This document shows, one piece after another, positions 32,244 through 41,436 of a stretch of DNA of 64,000 nucleotides. The notes beneath the pieces are model-generated. The model was not told the origin of the DNA, made no database searches, and saw nothing but the letters and a program-made list of their open reading frames with translations. Each line of letters starts with the position of its first letter. Position 1 is the stretch's first letter. Position numbers and translations under genes: made by a program. Source of the DNA: Pseudomonas saponiphila (GTDB lineage Bacteria > Pseudomonadota > Gammaproteobacteria > Pseudomonadales > Pseudomonadaceae); assembly GCF_900105185.1 (NCBI RefSeq), contig NZ_FNTJ01000002.1:310001-374000 (forward strand), read 5' to 3'.

Positions 32244-33065
32244 ATGGACCAGTACGTTGTCTTTGGTAATCCGATCGGCCACAGCAAATCGCCGCTGATC
32301 CATCGGCTGTTCGCCCAGCAGACCGGCCAGCAGCTGGAATACAACACCCTGCTGGCGCCCCTGGACGATTTCGTCGGCGCCGCTCGGCGTTTCTTCGCCG
32401 AGGGCCGCGGGGCCAACGTCACCGTGCCGTTCAAGGAAGACGCTTATCGCCTGTGCGACAGCCTGACCGAGCGCGCACAGCGTGCCGGTGCGGTGAACAC
32501 CCTGAGCAAGCAGGCCGACGGCAGGTTGCTGGGGGACAACACCGACGGCGCCGGACTGGTGCGCGACCTGACGGTCAACGCCGGGGTCAGCCTCAAGGGC
32601 AAACGCATCCTCCTCCTGGGAGCCGGGGGCGCCGTGCGCGGGGCCCTGGAGCCTTTGCTGGCGCAGCAGCCGGCCTCGGTGGTGATCGCCAACCGCACCG
32701 TGGAAAAAGCCGAGCGGCTGGCGGAGCTCTTTGCCGACCTGGGCCCGGTGTCGGCCAGTGGTTTCGACTGGCTGCAGGAGTCGGTGGACCTGATCATCAA
32801 TGCCACTTCCGCCAGCCTGTCGGGCGAATTGCCGCCGATTGCCGGCAGCCTGATCGAGCCGGGCCAGACGGTGTGCTACGACATGATGTACGGCAAGGAA
32901 CCGACGCCGTTCTGCCGCTGGGCCAGTGATCACCGGGCGGCGCTGGTGCTCGATGGCCTGGGCATGCTGGCCGAGCAGGCGGCGGAAGCCTTCTTCCTGT
33001 GGCGTGGCGTGCGTCCGGACAGCGCCCCGGTACTGGCCGAACTGCGCCGCCAGCTGGCGCAGTAA
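32244..33065 (+). CDS. aroE: shikimate dehydrogenase
   Basis: AroE reduces 3-dehydroshikimate with NADPH in aromatic amino acid synthesis. The 273-residue protein has [17 protein letters not shown], the catalytic Lys in [24 protein letters not shown], the Rossmann motif [22 protein letters not shown] and [11 protein letters not shown]. It starts at ATG 32244, after a GAGATG-type site. Confidence 0.97.
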   Translation: MDQYVVFGNPIGHSKSPLIHRLFAQQTGQQLEYNTLLAPLDDFVGAARRFFAEGRGANVTVPFKEDAYRLCDSLTERAQRAGAVNTLSKQADGRLLGDNTDGAGLVRDLTVNAGVSLKGKRILLLGAGGAVRGALEPLLAQQPASVVIANRTVEKAERLAELFADLGPVSASGFDWLQESVDLIINATSASLSGELPPIAGSLIEPGQTVCYDMMYGKEPTPFCRWASDHRAALVLDGLGMLAEQAAEAFFLWRGVRPDSAPVLAELRRQLAQ

Positions 33066-33075
33066 CCCACCCCCC

Positions 33076-33160
33076 TGTAGGAGCTGGCTTGCCAGCGAAG
33101 GTAGCCTCAAGACTGGCGCCAGGTCCAAGGGCCTGTTCGCCGGCAAGCCGGCTCCTACGG
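33076..33160. repeat. REP palindrome pair
   Basis: GTAGGAGCTGGCTTGCCAGCGAA and CGCCGGCAAGCCGGCTCCTAC face each other with about 38 bases between them, between the convergent aroE and SulP genes. The left copy is a sequence variant. Confidence 0.85.
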
Positions 33161-33167
33161 ATGGGGT

Positions 33168-34736
33168 TCAGTCTTCGAAGTGGATCGGGCAGTGCTCCGC
33201 GCCTTCGAGCTTGATCAATTCCTCTTTCACCGCCTGCCGCGCCCGGCGCAGGGTCAGGCTGCGCTCCTGGCGTTTGAGCCGGCGGGCTTCCTGATGCAGC
33301 ATCGCCACCCCTGAATAGTCGATGAAGTTGATCTGCCGGGCGTCGATCACCAGCCTGGGCGCGTGGCAGCGTTGCATGCGCACCTGCAGGTAATGGCTGG
33401 CGCCGAAGAAGATCGAGCCGCCGACCCGCAGGATGTCCGCATCGCCCTCGCTGGACTGCTGCACCCGTGGTTGCGAAGTGCGCTTGAGGTAAAAGAACAG
33501 CGACGCCAGGACCCCGGCATAGATCGCGGTCTGCAGCTCCAGGAGCAAGGTGGCGACGCAGGTCAGGCTCATCACCAGGAATTCGGCGCGGCTGACCCGG
33601 AACAGGTCACGGATGCCCCGATGATCCACCAGCCCCCAGCAGATCAGCAGGATGCTGCCGGCCATGGCCGGAATCGGGATGTGGGCGATCAACCCGGCGC
33701 CGACTACCGCGAACAGCGCCACCCACAGCGCCGAGAACACCCCGGCCAGGGGCGAGCGGGCACCGGCTTCGTAGCTCAGGCCCGAGCGGGTGAAGGAACC
33801 GGAGGACAGGTAGCCGGAAAAAAACGCCCCGACCATGTTCGACAGGCCCTGGGCGCGGACTTCCTGGTTGGCGTCGAGCAGTTGTTCCGAGCGTATCGAC
33901 AGCGAGCGGGCAATCGACAGGCTGGTGACCAGCCCCAGCATGCCCACCGCCACGGCACTGGGCAGCAGCCGCAGGATCAGCTCCAGATCCAGTGGCAGCG
34001 GGCTCAAGGGCGGCAGGCGGCCGACAAAGGCGCTGACCAGCTTGACCTGGCCGAACAGCCCCGGCAGCAGCCACACCAGCAGGGCACTGAGCACCAGGCT
34101 GAGCAGCAGGCCCGGCCCGCGTGGCGCCAGCAGCTTCAGGCCCAGCCCTATCCCCAGGCTGCCGAGCCCCAGCAGCAGCGACGGCCGGTCCACGGCGTCC
34201 AGGTGCTCCAGCAACTGGCTCAGGCTGCCCAGAGCGGTGGTCTGGCTCGGCAGTTCCAGGCCCAGCAGGTTGGGCAACTGCCCCAGGGCGATCACCACGG
34301 CCGCGCCAAGGGTGAAGCCCAGCACCACCGAGTGCGAGACGAAGTTCACCAGCGCCCCGAAACGCAGCAGCCCCAGCAGCCACTGGAAGACCCCGGCCAG
34401 CAGGGTCAGCAGCAGGATCAGGGTGATGTAGTCCTCGGACGCCGGCACCGCCAGGGGGCTGACACTGGCATACAGCACGATGGAAATCGCCGCCGTCGGG
34501 CCGCAGATCAGGTGCCAGGACGAGCCCCAGAGGCAGGCCACCAGCACCGGGACTATGGCCGCGTACAGCCCGTACTCCGGCGGCAGGCCGGCAATCAGCG
34601 CATAGGCGATCGATTGCGGCAGGGCGAGGATCGCGCCACTGAGCCCCACCAGCAGATCACGACCGACGCTGGCGCGGGTCTGCTGCGGCAGCCAGGCGAG
34701 AAAAGGCAGGAGTGAATGGCGGTTGGGCCAGGCCAT
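33168..34736 (-). CDS. SulP-family anion transporter with STAS domain
   Basis: The 522-residue membrane protein has about 10-12 hydrophobic segments (DLLVGLSGAILALPQSIAYA, PPEYGLYAAIVPVLVACLWG and so on). A C-terminal STAS domain follows (PRLVIDARQINFIDYSGVAML). SulP proteins move sulfate, bicarbonate or other anions; the substrate here cannot be read from sequence. It lies next to a choline-sulfate gene cluster, so sulfate is an attractive but unproven substrate. Position matches PA0029. Confidence 0.9.
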   Translation of the reverse strand: MAWPNRHSLLPFLAWLPQQTRASVGRDLLVGLSGAILALPQSIAYALIAGLPPEYGLYAAIVPVLVACLWGSSWHLICGPTAAISIVLYASVSPLAVPASEDYITLILLLTLLAGVFQWLLGLLRFGALVNFVSHSVVLGFTLGAAVVIALGQLPNLLGLELPSQTTALGSLSQLLEHLDAVDRPSLLLGLGSLGIGLGLKLLAPRGPGLLLSLVLSALLVWLLPGLFGQVKLVSAFVGRLPPLSPLPLDLELILRLLPSAVAVGMLGLVTSLSIARSLSIRSEQLLDANQEVRAQGLSNMVGAFFSGYLSSGSFTRSGLSYEAGARSPLAGVFSALWVALFAVVGAGLIAHIPIPAMAGSILLICWGLVDHRGIRDLFRVSRAEFLVMSLTCVATLLLELQTAIYAGVLASLFFYLKRTSQPRVQQSSEGDADILRVGGSIFFGASHYLQVRMQRCHAPRLVIDARQINFIDYSGVAMLHQEARRLKRQERSLTLRRARQAVKEELIKLEGAEHCPIHFED

Positions 34737-34820
34737 GGTTGCTCACGGATGGGTTGATTCGAGGGGGCCAGGGTAAAGCATTGTCCGGCCTCGGGCATGT
34801 GCCGAGGCTGGCCCCTCATC

Positions 34821-34847
34821 CCGTAGGAGCCGGCTTGCCGGCGAATG
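34821..34847 (+). repeat. single REP element
   Basis: CCGTAGGAGCCGGCTTGCCGGCGAA is a single copy between the SulP gene and choX. No inverted partner is seen within 100 bp. Confidence 0.82.
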
Positions 34848-34864
34848 GCCGAAGCACCTCGGGC

Positions 34865-35782
34865 TTACAACTTGCCCTTCACCGCCGCCAGGGCCTCTTG
34901 GTCATCAATGGTCCGCACCCCTTCCAGCCACTGTTCCAGCACCGCCGGGTTGGCCTTGATCCAGGCCTTGGCGGCCTCGGCGTTGCTGACCTTGTTGTTC
35001 ACCACCTCGGCCATGATGGCGTTCTCCATGTCCTGGGTGAAACGCAGGTTGCCCAGGAGCTTGCCGACATTCGGGCAGGCCTGTGCATAACCCTTGCGGG
35101 TCAGGGTGTAGACGCTGCCGCTGGCGCCGAAGTACTGCTCGCCGCCGGTGAGGTAACGCATGTTCAACTGCACGTTCATCGGGTGCGGGGTCCAGCCGAG
35201 GAAGGTCACGAAGCGTTGCTTTCTGGTGGCCCGGGTCACTTCGGCAAGCATCGCCTGTTCGCTGGACTCGATCAGCTTCCACTGGCCGAGATTGAACTGG
35301 TTGTGCTTGATGATCTCCTGCAGCGACAGGTTGGCCGGGGCACCGGAGCCGATGCCGTAGATCTTCTTGTCGAACTTGTCGGCGAAGGTGTTCAGGTCGG
35401 CGAAATCATGCACCCCGGCGTTCCACACGTAGTCCGGAACCGCCAGGGTGAACTCGGTGCCTTCCAGGTTCTTCGCCAGTTGGATGACCTCGCCATTGGC
35501 CACGAACTTGTCGTAGAAACCCTGTTGCGCCGGCATCCAGTTGCCCAGGAACACATCCACCTGGCCGTCCTTGAGGCCGCCGTAGGTAATCGGCACCGCC
35601 AGGGTGTCGATCTTGGTCTTGTAGCCCATGCCCTCCAGCAGAAAGCTGGCAATGGCATTGGTGGCGGCGATGTCGCTCCAGCCCGGATCGGCCAGCTTCA
35701 CGGTTGCGCACGAGTCGGCCCAGGCGGCCGTGCTGCCCAGAGCCAGGAGCCCGAACGCCAGCGCTGTGGATAACTTTTTCAT
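34865..35782 (-). CDS. choX: choline ABC transporter substrate-binding protein
   Basis: The 305-residue periplasmic protein has a clear signal peptide (LSTALAFGLLALGSTAAWA) and a type II periplasmic binding fold with VKLADPGWSDIAATNAIASF, DVFLGNWMPAQ and YGIGSGAPANLSLQEI, typical of choline/glycine-betaine binders of the ChoX group. It follows betC by 15 bp on the same strand, so it presumably captures choline or choline derivatives around sulfate-ester breakdown. The permease and ATPase are not in the window. A DnaA box overlaps its 5' end. Confidence 0.88.
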   Translation of the reverse strand: MKKLSTALAFGLLALGSTAAWADSCATVKLADPGWSDIAATNAIASFLLEGMGYKTKIDTLAVPITYGGLKDGQVDVFLGNWMPAQQGFYDKFVANGEVIQLAKNLEGTEFTLAVPDYVWNAGVHDFADLNTFADKFDKKIYGIGSGAPANLSLQEIIKHNQFNLGQWKLIESSEQAMLAEVTRATRKQRFVTFLGWTPHPMNVQLNMRYLTGGEQYFGASGSVYTLTRKGYAQACPNVGKLLGNLRFTQDMENAIMAEVVNNKVSNAEAAKAWIKANPAVLEQWLEGVRTIDDQEALAAVKGKL

Positions 35783-35797
35783 GCTCTTCCCCTTGGA

Positions 35798-37312
35798 TTA
35801 TTGGTTTTGGCAGGGTTGTGGATAACGCGCCTTGCGCTCCAGATCGTCGAGGTCGATGTGGTTGCGCATGTACTGCGCGCTGGCGTCGACCAGTGGCTGG
35901 TGATCCCAGCTCTTGCGCGTGCCCCGGTTCAGGGCGTCGGCCACCAGACGGCGGCGGCGCTGGCTGGCCAGGACCTGTTGGTGAATGAGCGGGATGTCCC
36001 ACTTGGCCCGGGCCTCGGCGAGGAAGGCGTCGAACAGCGTTCGGTGCTCGGCCGAGCGGCTGAGGTCGATACGCTCTTGCGGGTCGTTGGCGACATCGAA
36101 GAGCAGGCAGGGGTCGTCTTCGCTGTAGATGAATTTGTAGGCGCCCCGGCGAATCATCATCAGCGGGCTGACAGTGCCTTCGGCCATGTATTCGCCGAAC
36201 ACTTCGTCGTGGCCGCCCTGCCCCAGCAGATGGGGGACCAGGGAGCGGCCGTCCAGGGGCAGGTTGGGCTCCACACGGCCGCCGGCCAGTTCCACCAGGG
36301 TCGGCAGCAGGTCGGCGGTGGACACCGCGGCGCCGACCCGCCCGGCGGCGAACTGCCCTGGCGCGCAGATCAGCAGCGGCACCCGGGCGGCCATTTCGAA
36401 CCAGTGCATTTTGTACCAGAGGCCACGCTCGCCAAGCATGTCGCCGTGGTCGCCGGAAAACACGATCAGGGTGTCGTCCGCCAGCCCGGTGTCTTCCAGG
36501 GTCTGCAGCAGCTTGCCGACGTTGCTGTCGATGTAGCTGCAGGCGCCGAAATAGGCCCGCCGCGCGTCGCGGATCTTATCCACAGGCAGCGGCTTGTCCC
36601 ACAGGTCATAGACCTTGAGCAGGCGCTGGGAGTGCGGGTCCAGCTCGCTCTGCGGCGGGGTCTGGGGCAGTGGGATGTCGTCGTCGCGGTACAGGTCCCA
36701 GAACGCCTTGGGAATGGTGTAGGGATCGTGGGGGTGGGTCATGGACACGGTCAGGCAGAACGGCTGGTCGCCGCCTGCGCGAACGTGGTCGAACAGGTAT
36801 TGCCGGGCCTTGAATACCACCTCCTCATCGAAATCCAGCTGGTTGGTGCGCACGCAAGGGCCGGCCTGCAGCACCGAGGACATGTTGTGGTACCAGCTGG
36901 GGCGCACTTGGGGCTCATCCCAGTTGACTGCCCAGCCGTAGTCGGCGGGGTAGATGTCGGTGGTCAGGCGCTCTTCGTAGCCGTGCAACTGGTCCGGGCC
37001 GCAGAAGTGCATCTTGCCCGACAGCGCGGTGCGGTAGCCCAGGCGCCGCAGGTAGTGGGCGTAGGTGGGCACGTCGGCGGGAAAGTCCGCGGCGTTGTCG
37101 TAGGCGCCGATCTTGCTCGGCAACTGGCCGCTGACCAGGGTGAAGCGCGAAGGCGCGCACAGTGGGCTGTTGCAGTAGGCGGCGTCGAACACCACGCCCC
37201 GGGCGGCCAGGCGGCTGAGGTGCGGTAGCTGGATCGGCGATGGCCCGTAGAACGGCAGCAAGGGCGCCGCCATCTGGTCGGCCATGATGAAAAGAATGTT
37301 CTTGCGCTTCAT
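35798..37312 (-). CDS. betC: choline-sulfatase
   Basis: BetC hydrolyses choline-O-sulfate to choline and sulfate. The 504-residue sulfatase has NILFIMADQMAAPLLPFYG, and the formylglycine-forming CxPSR motif CAPSR with Cys52, followed by FTLVSGQLPSKIG. A further metal-site motif is FSGDHGDMLGERGLWYKM. The ATG at 37312 is preferred to 37330. It is divergent from a LysR gene that is probably its activator. The order betC-choX with LysR is known from Pseudomonas (PA0031-PA0032). Confidence 0.95.
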   Translation of the reverse strand: MKRKNILFIMADQMAAPLLPFYGPSPIQLPHLSRLAARGVVFDAAYCNSPLCAPSRFTLVSGQLPSKIGAYDNAADFPADVPTYAHYLRRLGYRTALSGKMHFCGPDQLHGYEERLTTDIYPADYGWAVNWDEPQVRPSWYHNMSSVLQAGPCVRTNQLDFDEEVVFKARQYLFDHVRAGGDQPFCLTVSMTHPHDPYTIPKAFWDLYRDDDIPLPQTPPQSELDPHSQRLLKVYDLWDKPLPVDKIRDARRAYFGACSYIDSNVGKLLQTLEDTGLADDTLIVFSGDHGDMLGERGLWYKMHWFEMAARVPLLICAPGQFAAGRVGAAVSTADLLPTLVELAGGRVEPNLPLDGRSLVPHLLGQGGHDEVFGEYMAEGTVSPLMMIRRGAYKFIYSEDDPCLLFDVANDPQERIDLSRSAEHRTLFDAFLAEARAKWDIPLIHQQVLASQRRRRLVADALNRGTRKSWDHQPLVDASAQYMRNHIDLDDLERKARYPQPCQNQ

Positions 37313-37426
37313 GTGTTCGCGGCATTCCATAGTCGACGGTTATGCGAAAGTGCTGCGATCGAGCATGGATTCCATGTCTTTTGCGGTAAAGCCCATGTGC
37401 GGCAATGACTAGGATAAGTACAACTT

Positions 37427-38377
37427 ATGTATGAAAGCCTTGGTGACCTGTCCCTGGACCTGCTTCGGGTGTTTGAAGCGGCCGCGCGTCTGCGCAGCTT
37501 CACCGCGGCGGCGGTGGAACTGGGCACTACCCAGCCGGCCATCAGCCAGCAGATCAAGCGTCTGGAAGAGCAGTTGCAGGTGCGCCTGTTCGACCGCATC
37601 TACCGCGGCATCGAGTTGACCGAGTCCGGCGTGCTGTTGCTGGAACAGGTGCAGGCCGGCCTGCAGAGCATCGATGCCGGCCTCACTGCCCTGGCCCGGC
37701 AGCATCAGCATGAGGTGTTGCAAGTGGCCACGGATTTCGCCTTCGCCGCCTATTGGCTGATGCCGCGCCTGCATCGCTTCCATGCGGCCAACCCCCAGGT
37801 GGACGTCAGCCTGGTGACCAGCGAGCGCAGCCACAGCATGTTGCGCAGCGATATCGATGTGGCCGTGCTGTTTGGCGACGGCCGTTTCAAACATGGCGAA
37901 AGCCGCTGGTTGTTCAGCGAGGAAGTGTTCCCGGTGTGCAGCCCGCTGCTGCTCAAGGAGCGCCTGGCGCCCCTGCCCGCCCATGCCCTGCTGGAGATGC
38001 CGCTGCTGCACCTGCGGGGGGAAAACGCCAGTCACTGGTTCGACTGGAGCGGGGTGTTCCGCGAACTGGGCCTGGCAGGCGCCCCGCCCCCCGGGCAATT
38101 GCGTTTCGACAATTACACCCTGCTGATCCAGGCGGCCATCGGCGGCCAGGGGGTGGCCATCGGTTGGCGTCATCTGGTGGACGATCTGTTGGCACAGGGG
38201 CTGTTGTGCCGACCGATCGCCCAGAGCGCGCTGTCCGCCTACGGCTATTACGTGGTGCTGCCGCCGCGCAAGCGGCGTGGGCCGTTGATCCAGCGCTTCG
38301 TCGACTGGCTGATGGCCGAGCAGGCCGGCAGTGCCCAGTCCCTCAGGGGGCTGGCGTTGCCGTCCATTGCCCTGTAG
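37427..38377 (+). CDS. LysR-type regulator of choline-sulfate use
   Basis: The 316-residue LysR protein starts with LSLDLLRVFEAAARLRSFTAAAVEL and the winged helix GTTQPAISQQIKRLEEQLQVRLFDR, then a substrate-binding domain. It faces betC across about 110 bp, so it most likely activates betC-choX in response to choline sulfate or a product. Its last 35 bp overlap the convergent DoxX gene at 38343. Confidence 0.85.
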   Translation: MYESLGDLSLDLLRVFEAAARLRSFTAAAVELGTTQPAISQQIKRLEEQLQVRLFDRIYRGIELTESGVLLLEQVQAGLQSIDAGLTALARQHQHEVLQVATDFAFAAYWLMPRLHRFHAANPQVDVSLVTSERSHSMLRSDIDVAVLFGDGRFKHGESRWLFSEEVFPVCSPLLLKERLAPLPAHALLEMPLLHLRGENASHWFDWSGVFRELGLAGAPPPGQLRFDNYTLLIQAAIGGQGVAIGWRHLVDDLLAQGLLCRPIAQSALSAYGYYVVLPPRKRRGPLIQRFVDWLMAEQAGSAQSLRGLALPSIAL

Positions 38378-38804
38378 GCGGCGCCTTGAACAGGCTCCAC
38401 AGGGACAGCGCGCCGTTGCCCAGGCACACCAGCGCCAGCGATACCACGGCGAGGAAGGCCAGGTATTCCCAGCCACCCCCCGGGCTGGTGTAGATCCAGC
38501 CGTGGGCGCCGTGGACGAAGACGATCGCCCCTAGCAGCATCGGCATCAGCCCCAGGGCGATCCAGCGCACGCCGACCCCGAAGATCAGCAGCAAGCCGCC
38601 CACCAGTTCGGCGCACACCGCCGGGTAGGTCAGCCACTCGGGCATGCCGGTGGCGCTGAACAGCTTGAGGGTGCCCGGCCAGCCCAGGACCAGGATCTTG
38701 AACAGGGCGTGGGCGATGTACATGGCGCCCAGGGCCAGGCGCAGCAACAGGGCGGCCCATTGTTCCGGTGCCCGGAGCGGCGAGCTGATTGAGAGTGCAG
38801 GCAT
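38343..38804 (-). CDS. DoxX-family membrane protein
   Basis: The 153-residue protein has four hydrophobic segments (LLLRLALGAMYIAHALFKI, CAELVGGLLLIFGVGV, LGLMPMLLGAIVFV, FLAVVSLALVCLGNGALSL) and the DoxX layout. DoxX proteins are small quinone-linked or redox-related membrane proteins of variable role. It lies 55 bp downstream of a UbiA paralogue on the same strand and may be cotranscribed. Confidence 0.82.
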   Translation of the reverse strand: MPALSISSPLRAPEQWAALLLRLALGAMYIAHALFKILVLGWPGTLKLFSATGMPEWLTYPAVCAELVGGLLLIFGVGVRWIALGLMPMLLGAIVFVHGAHGWIYTSPGGGWEYLAFLAVVSLALVCLGNGALSLWSLFKAPPTGQWTATPAP

Positions 38805-38858
38805 ATGACAAGTCCTTGTGAGGTGGAAGGTGCGGGTTGAGTACTGAATGTCCAGCGG

Positions 38859-39767
38859 TCAAACGATGGCCACCGAGGCGCCGACCAGTAGCAGCACGCC
38901 GATGTGGACGTTGCTGCGAAACAGCTGGTTGCAGGGCTCCGGGTGGTCCGGACTGAAGAGGCTGAGCTGGTAGGCCAGGGACAGGGCGATCGGCAGCAGC
39001 AGGATGAAAAAGCCCGGGTTGGCGCCGGCCAGCAGGCCCGCGCCGCACCAGCACAGCAGGGTCATGGCGTAGAACCCGGCGATCCAGGTCCTGCCCCGTC
39101 CGGCGAACAGCGTGGCGGTGGAGCGCAGGCCCATTTTCAGGTCGTCCTCACGGTCGCTGTAGGCATAGAGGGTGTCGTAGCCCAACTGCCAGAACAGGCA
39201 GCCCAGCCACAGCGCCAGCGCCTCGGGTTGCAGGCTGCCAGTGGTTTCCACGCTGGCCATGAGCACGCCCCAGTTGAACACCGCGCCGAGAAACGCCTGG
39301 GGCCAGTGGGTAAAGCGCTTGAGTAGCGGGTAGACCAGGGTCAGGGGCACGCAGCCCAGGGCCAGCAGCACCGTCAGGGGGTGCAGGAACAGCAGCAGCC
39401 CCGCGGCCAGCAGCAATTGCAGCGCCAGGCAGGCCAAGGCCTGTCTCTGGCTGAGTGAGCCGTTGGCCAGGGGCCGCTGGCGGGTGCGGTTGACCTGGGC
39501 GTCGAAGCGCCGGTCGAAGATGTCGTTGATGCTGCAACCGGCACTGCGCATCAGCAAGGCGCCGAGGGCGAACACCAGCACGGTGCCGACCGGGGGAATG
39601 CGCCCGGCGCAGAGGATCAGCGCGGCCAGCGCCGGCAGCAGGGTCAGCCAGGTGCCGACGGGCCGGTCCAGGCGCATCAGGCGGGCGTAGGCCTGCCAGG
39701 ATCGCGGCAGGCGGGTCGCGACCCAGTCATGGGCGCGGATGTCATTGAGGTCGGGGCTTGCGGGCAT
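38859..39767 (-). CDS. UbiA-family prenyltransferase (4-hydroxybenzoate type)
   Basis: The 302-residue membrane enzyme has two Asp-rich motifs, SINDIFDRRFDAQVNRT and YAYSDREDD, for Mg-prenyl diphosphate, and multiple transmembrane segments. The PTGTWLTLLPALWAL-like start (RPVGTWLTLLPALAALI) is close to UbiA. UbiA normally sits next to ubiC, which is absent here, so this may be a paralogue with another acceptor. The ATG at 39767 (MPASPDLNDI) is preferred to an upstream start. Confidence 0.85.
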   Translation of the reverse strand: MPASPDLNDIRAHDWVATRLPRSWQAYARLMRLDRPVGTWLTLLPALAALILCAGRIPPVGTVLVFALGALLMRSAGCSINDIFDRRFDAQVNRTRQRPLANGSLSQRQALACLALQLLLAAGLLLFLHPLTVLLALGCVPLTLVYPLLKRFTHWPQAFLGAVFNWGVLMASVETTGSLQPEALALWLGCLFWQLGYDTLYAYSDREDDLKMGLRSTATLFAGRGRTWIAGFYAMTLLCWCGAGLLAGANPGFFILLLPIALSLAYQLSLFSPDHPEPCNQLFRSNVHIGVLLLVGASVAIV

Positions 39768-39995
39768 CTTCGGTCCCTGAAGGTAAGCACGGTGTCGATC
39801 ACAACCAAGCGCTTTCAAGTGTTCAAAAAACACTCAGGCCGGTGGCGGTCACTGAACGTCGGGCAAGCCGCTGCCGTGATCGCACGGGTTGATTTTCAGT
39901 GCCATCTGCTTGCTGGTCGGATGCGTTAAAGTTGCCCGCGCCTGCCCCTCGGGGCAAGGGAACAATCCGCAATAGCCTCCTGCAGGATCTGCAAT

Positions 39996-40997
39996 ATGCT
40001 CCGTGATGAAGTGCCCCGCGTCCCGCGTATCGACCTCAACCTGCTGCGGGTTTTCGATGCGGTCTATGAGGACCGCAGCATCCTCCTGGCCAGCAAGCGC
40101 CTGCATCTGAGCCAGTCGGCGGTGAGCCATGCGCTGACCCGGCTGCGTGAGTCCTTGCAGGACGAACTGTTTATCCGCACGGCCAGGGGCATGCAGCCTT
40201 CGGCCCGGGCCGAAGCCATCGCCGGTCCGCTGCGCGAGGCGCTGTTGACCATCCAGCGTACGGTCGGGGTGGAGGCCTTCGATCCTGCTCGGGCCACGCG
40301 CACCTTCACCCTGGCGATCAACGATTACCTGAGCTCGGTGCTGCTGGCGCCTTTGTTGCGGCGCCTGGCGCAGCAGGCCCCGGGGGTGGACCTGGTGGTG
40401 CGTCCGGTGACCCGCCTGGACCTGGCCGAGCAGATCGATGTCGGCCGCATCGATCTGGCCCTCGGGGTATTCGCCGAACTGCCGCGACGAGTGCACAGCA
40501 CCTGCCTCTGGCAGCAGCAGGACGTGCTGCTGATGGACCCCGGGCATCCCTTGTTGAAATTGCCCGAAGTGACCCTGGAGGCGCTGGCCGATTGTCCATT
40601 GATCACCCTCTCGGTTGGGGGCCAGGAGGAAGGCGCGGTGAACGGCTACATTCTCGAACGGGGCCTTGCCCGGCAGTCGGAGATGTTCGATCGCCAGCGT
40701 CTGGAGCAGGCCTTCGCCAGCATCGGTCGGCAGCCGCGTTACCAGCTCACCCTGCCCCATTCCCTGGTGCTGCCGGAACTGCTGGCGCAGTCACCGCTGG
40801 TGGCAATTGTGCCGGGGCCGCTGGCCCGGGCCTTCGAGCGACGTTTCGCGCTGTGTCCACGGGCCTTGCCCCTGGCGCTGGAAGCCGCGCCGTTGATGGC
40901 GATCTGGCATGGGCGCAACAGTGCCGACCCGGCCCATGCCTGGTTGCGCCAGCAATTGCTGGAGGTGGCGGCGACGCTGTCGGCCGAGTCACATTGA
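39996..40997 (+). CDS. LysR-type transcriptional regulator
   Basis: The 333-residue protein has the LysR winged helix (IDLNLLRVFDAVYEDRSILLASKRLHLSQSAVSHALTRLRE) and a substrate-binding domain of the NodD/SyrM-like group. It is divergent from the UbiA/DoxX pair and 82 bp upstream of a small dioxygenase-like gene; either could be its target. The effector is unknown. Confidence 0.85.
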   Translation: MLRDEVPRVPRIDLNLLRVFDAVYEDRSILLASKRLHLSQSAVSHALTRLRESLQDELFIRTARGMQPSARAEAIAGPLREALLTIQRTVGVEAFDPARATRTFTLAINDYLSSVLLAPLLRRLAQQAPGVDLVVRPVTRLDLAEQIDVGRIDLALGVFAELPRRVHSTCLWQQQDVLLMDPGHPLLKLPEVTLEALADCPLITLSVGGQEEGAVNGYILERGLARQSEMFDRQRLEQAFASIGRQPRYQLTLPHSLVLPELLAQSPLVAIVPGPLARAFERRFALCPRALPLALEAAPLMAIWHGRNSADPAHAWLRQQLLEVAATLSAESH

Positions 40998-41079
40998 ACG
41001 GCTGCCATGAAGGCCTGTATCGGTCTGCATGGCGCCTGCGCAGGGGCCTTGGGCCTGAATCATTTCGTGAGGTTTTTGC

Positions 41080-41433
41080 ATGCATCGGATCAAGGGTTAT
41101 CACGCCCACGTCTACTTCGACGCCAGTACCATCGATCAAGCCCGGGCCCTGTGCGAGCAGGCGGCGCAACGGTTCCCGCTGAAGATGGGCCGGGTTCATG
41201 AACGTCCCGTGGGGCCGCATCCGGACTGGAGCTGCCAGCTGGCCTTCAAGCCTGCGCTGTTCGCCGAGCTGGTGCCCTGGCTGATGCTCAATCGCCAGGG
41301 CCTGGTGGTGCTGGTGCACCCGATCACCGGCAGCGACCTGCGCGATCATCGCGATTACCCGATGTGGATGGGCGAGGCCCGGCCGCTGGATCTCTCGGAC
41401 CTCAGCGACGGGTCTGTGGATTACCAGCTCTAG
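41080..41433 (+). CDS. DOPA 4,5-dioxygenase family protein
   Basis: The 117-residue protein begins MHRIKGYHAHVYFDASTIDQAR and has the conserved HxHxYF motif, a second His in VHERPVGPHPDWS and a HPITGSDLRDHRDYPMW stretch. These are the marks of the small DOPA 4,5-dioxygenase-like family, metal-binding extradiol-type proteins whose bacterial role is often unknown. It follows the LysR gene on the same strand. Confidence 0.85.
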   Translation: MHRIKGYHAHVYFDASTIDQARALCEQAAQRFPLKMGRVHERPVGPHPDWSCQLAFKPALFAELVPWLMLNRQGLVVLVHPITGSDLRDHRDYPMWMGEARPLDLSDLSDGSVDYQL

Positions 41434-41436
41434 GCC

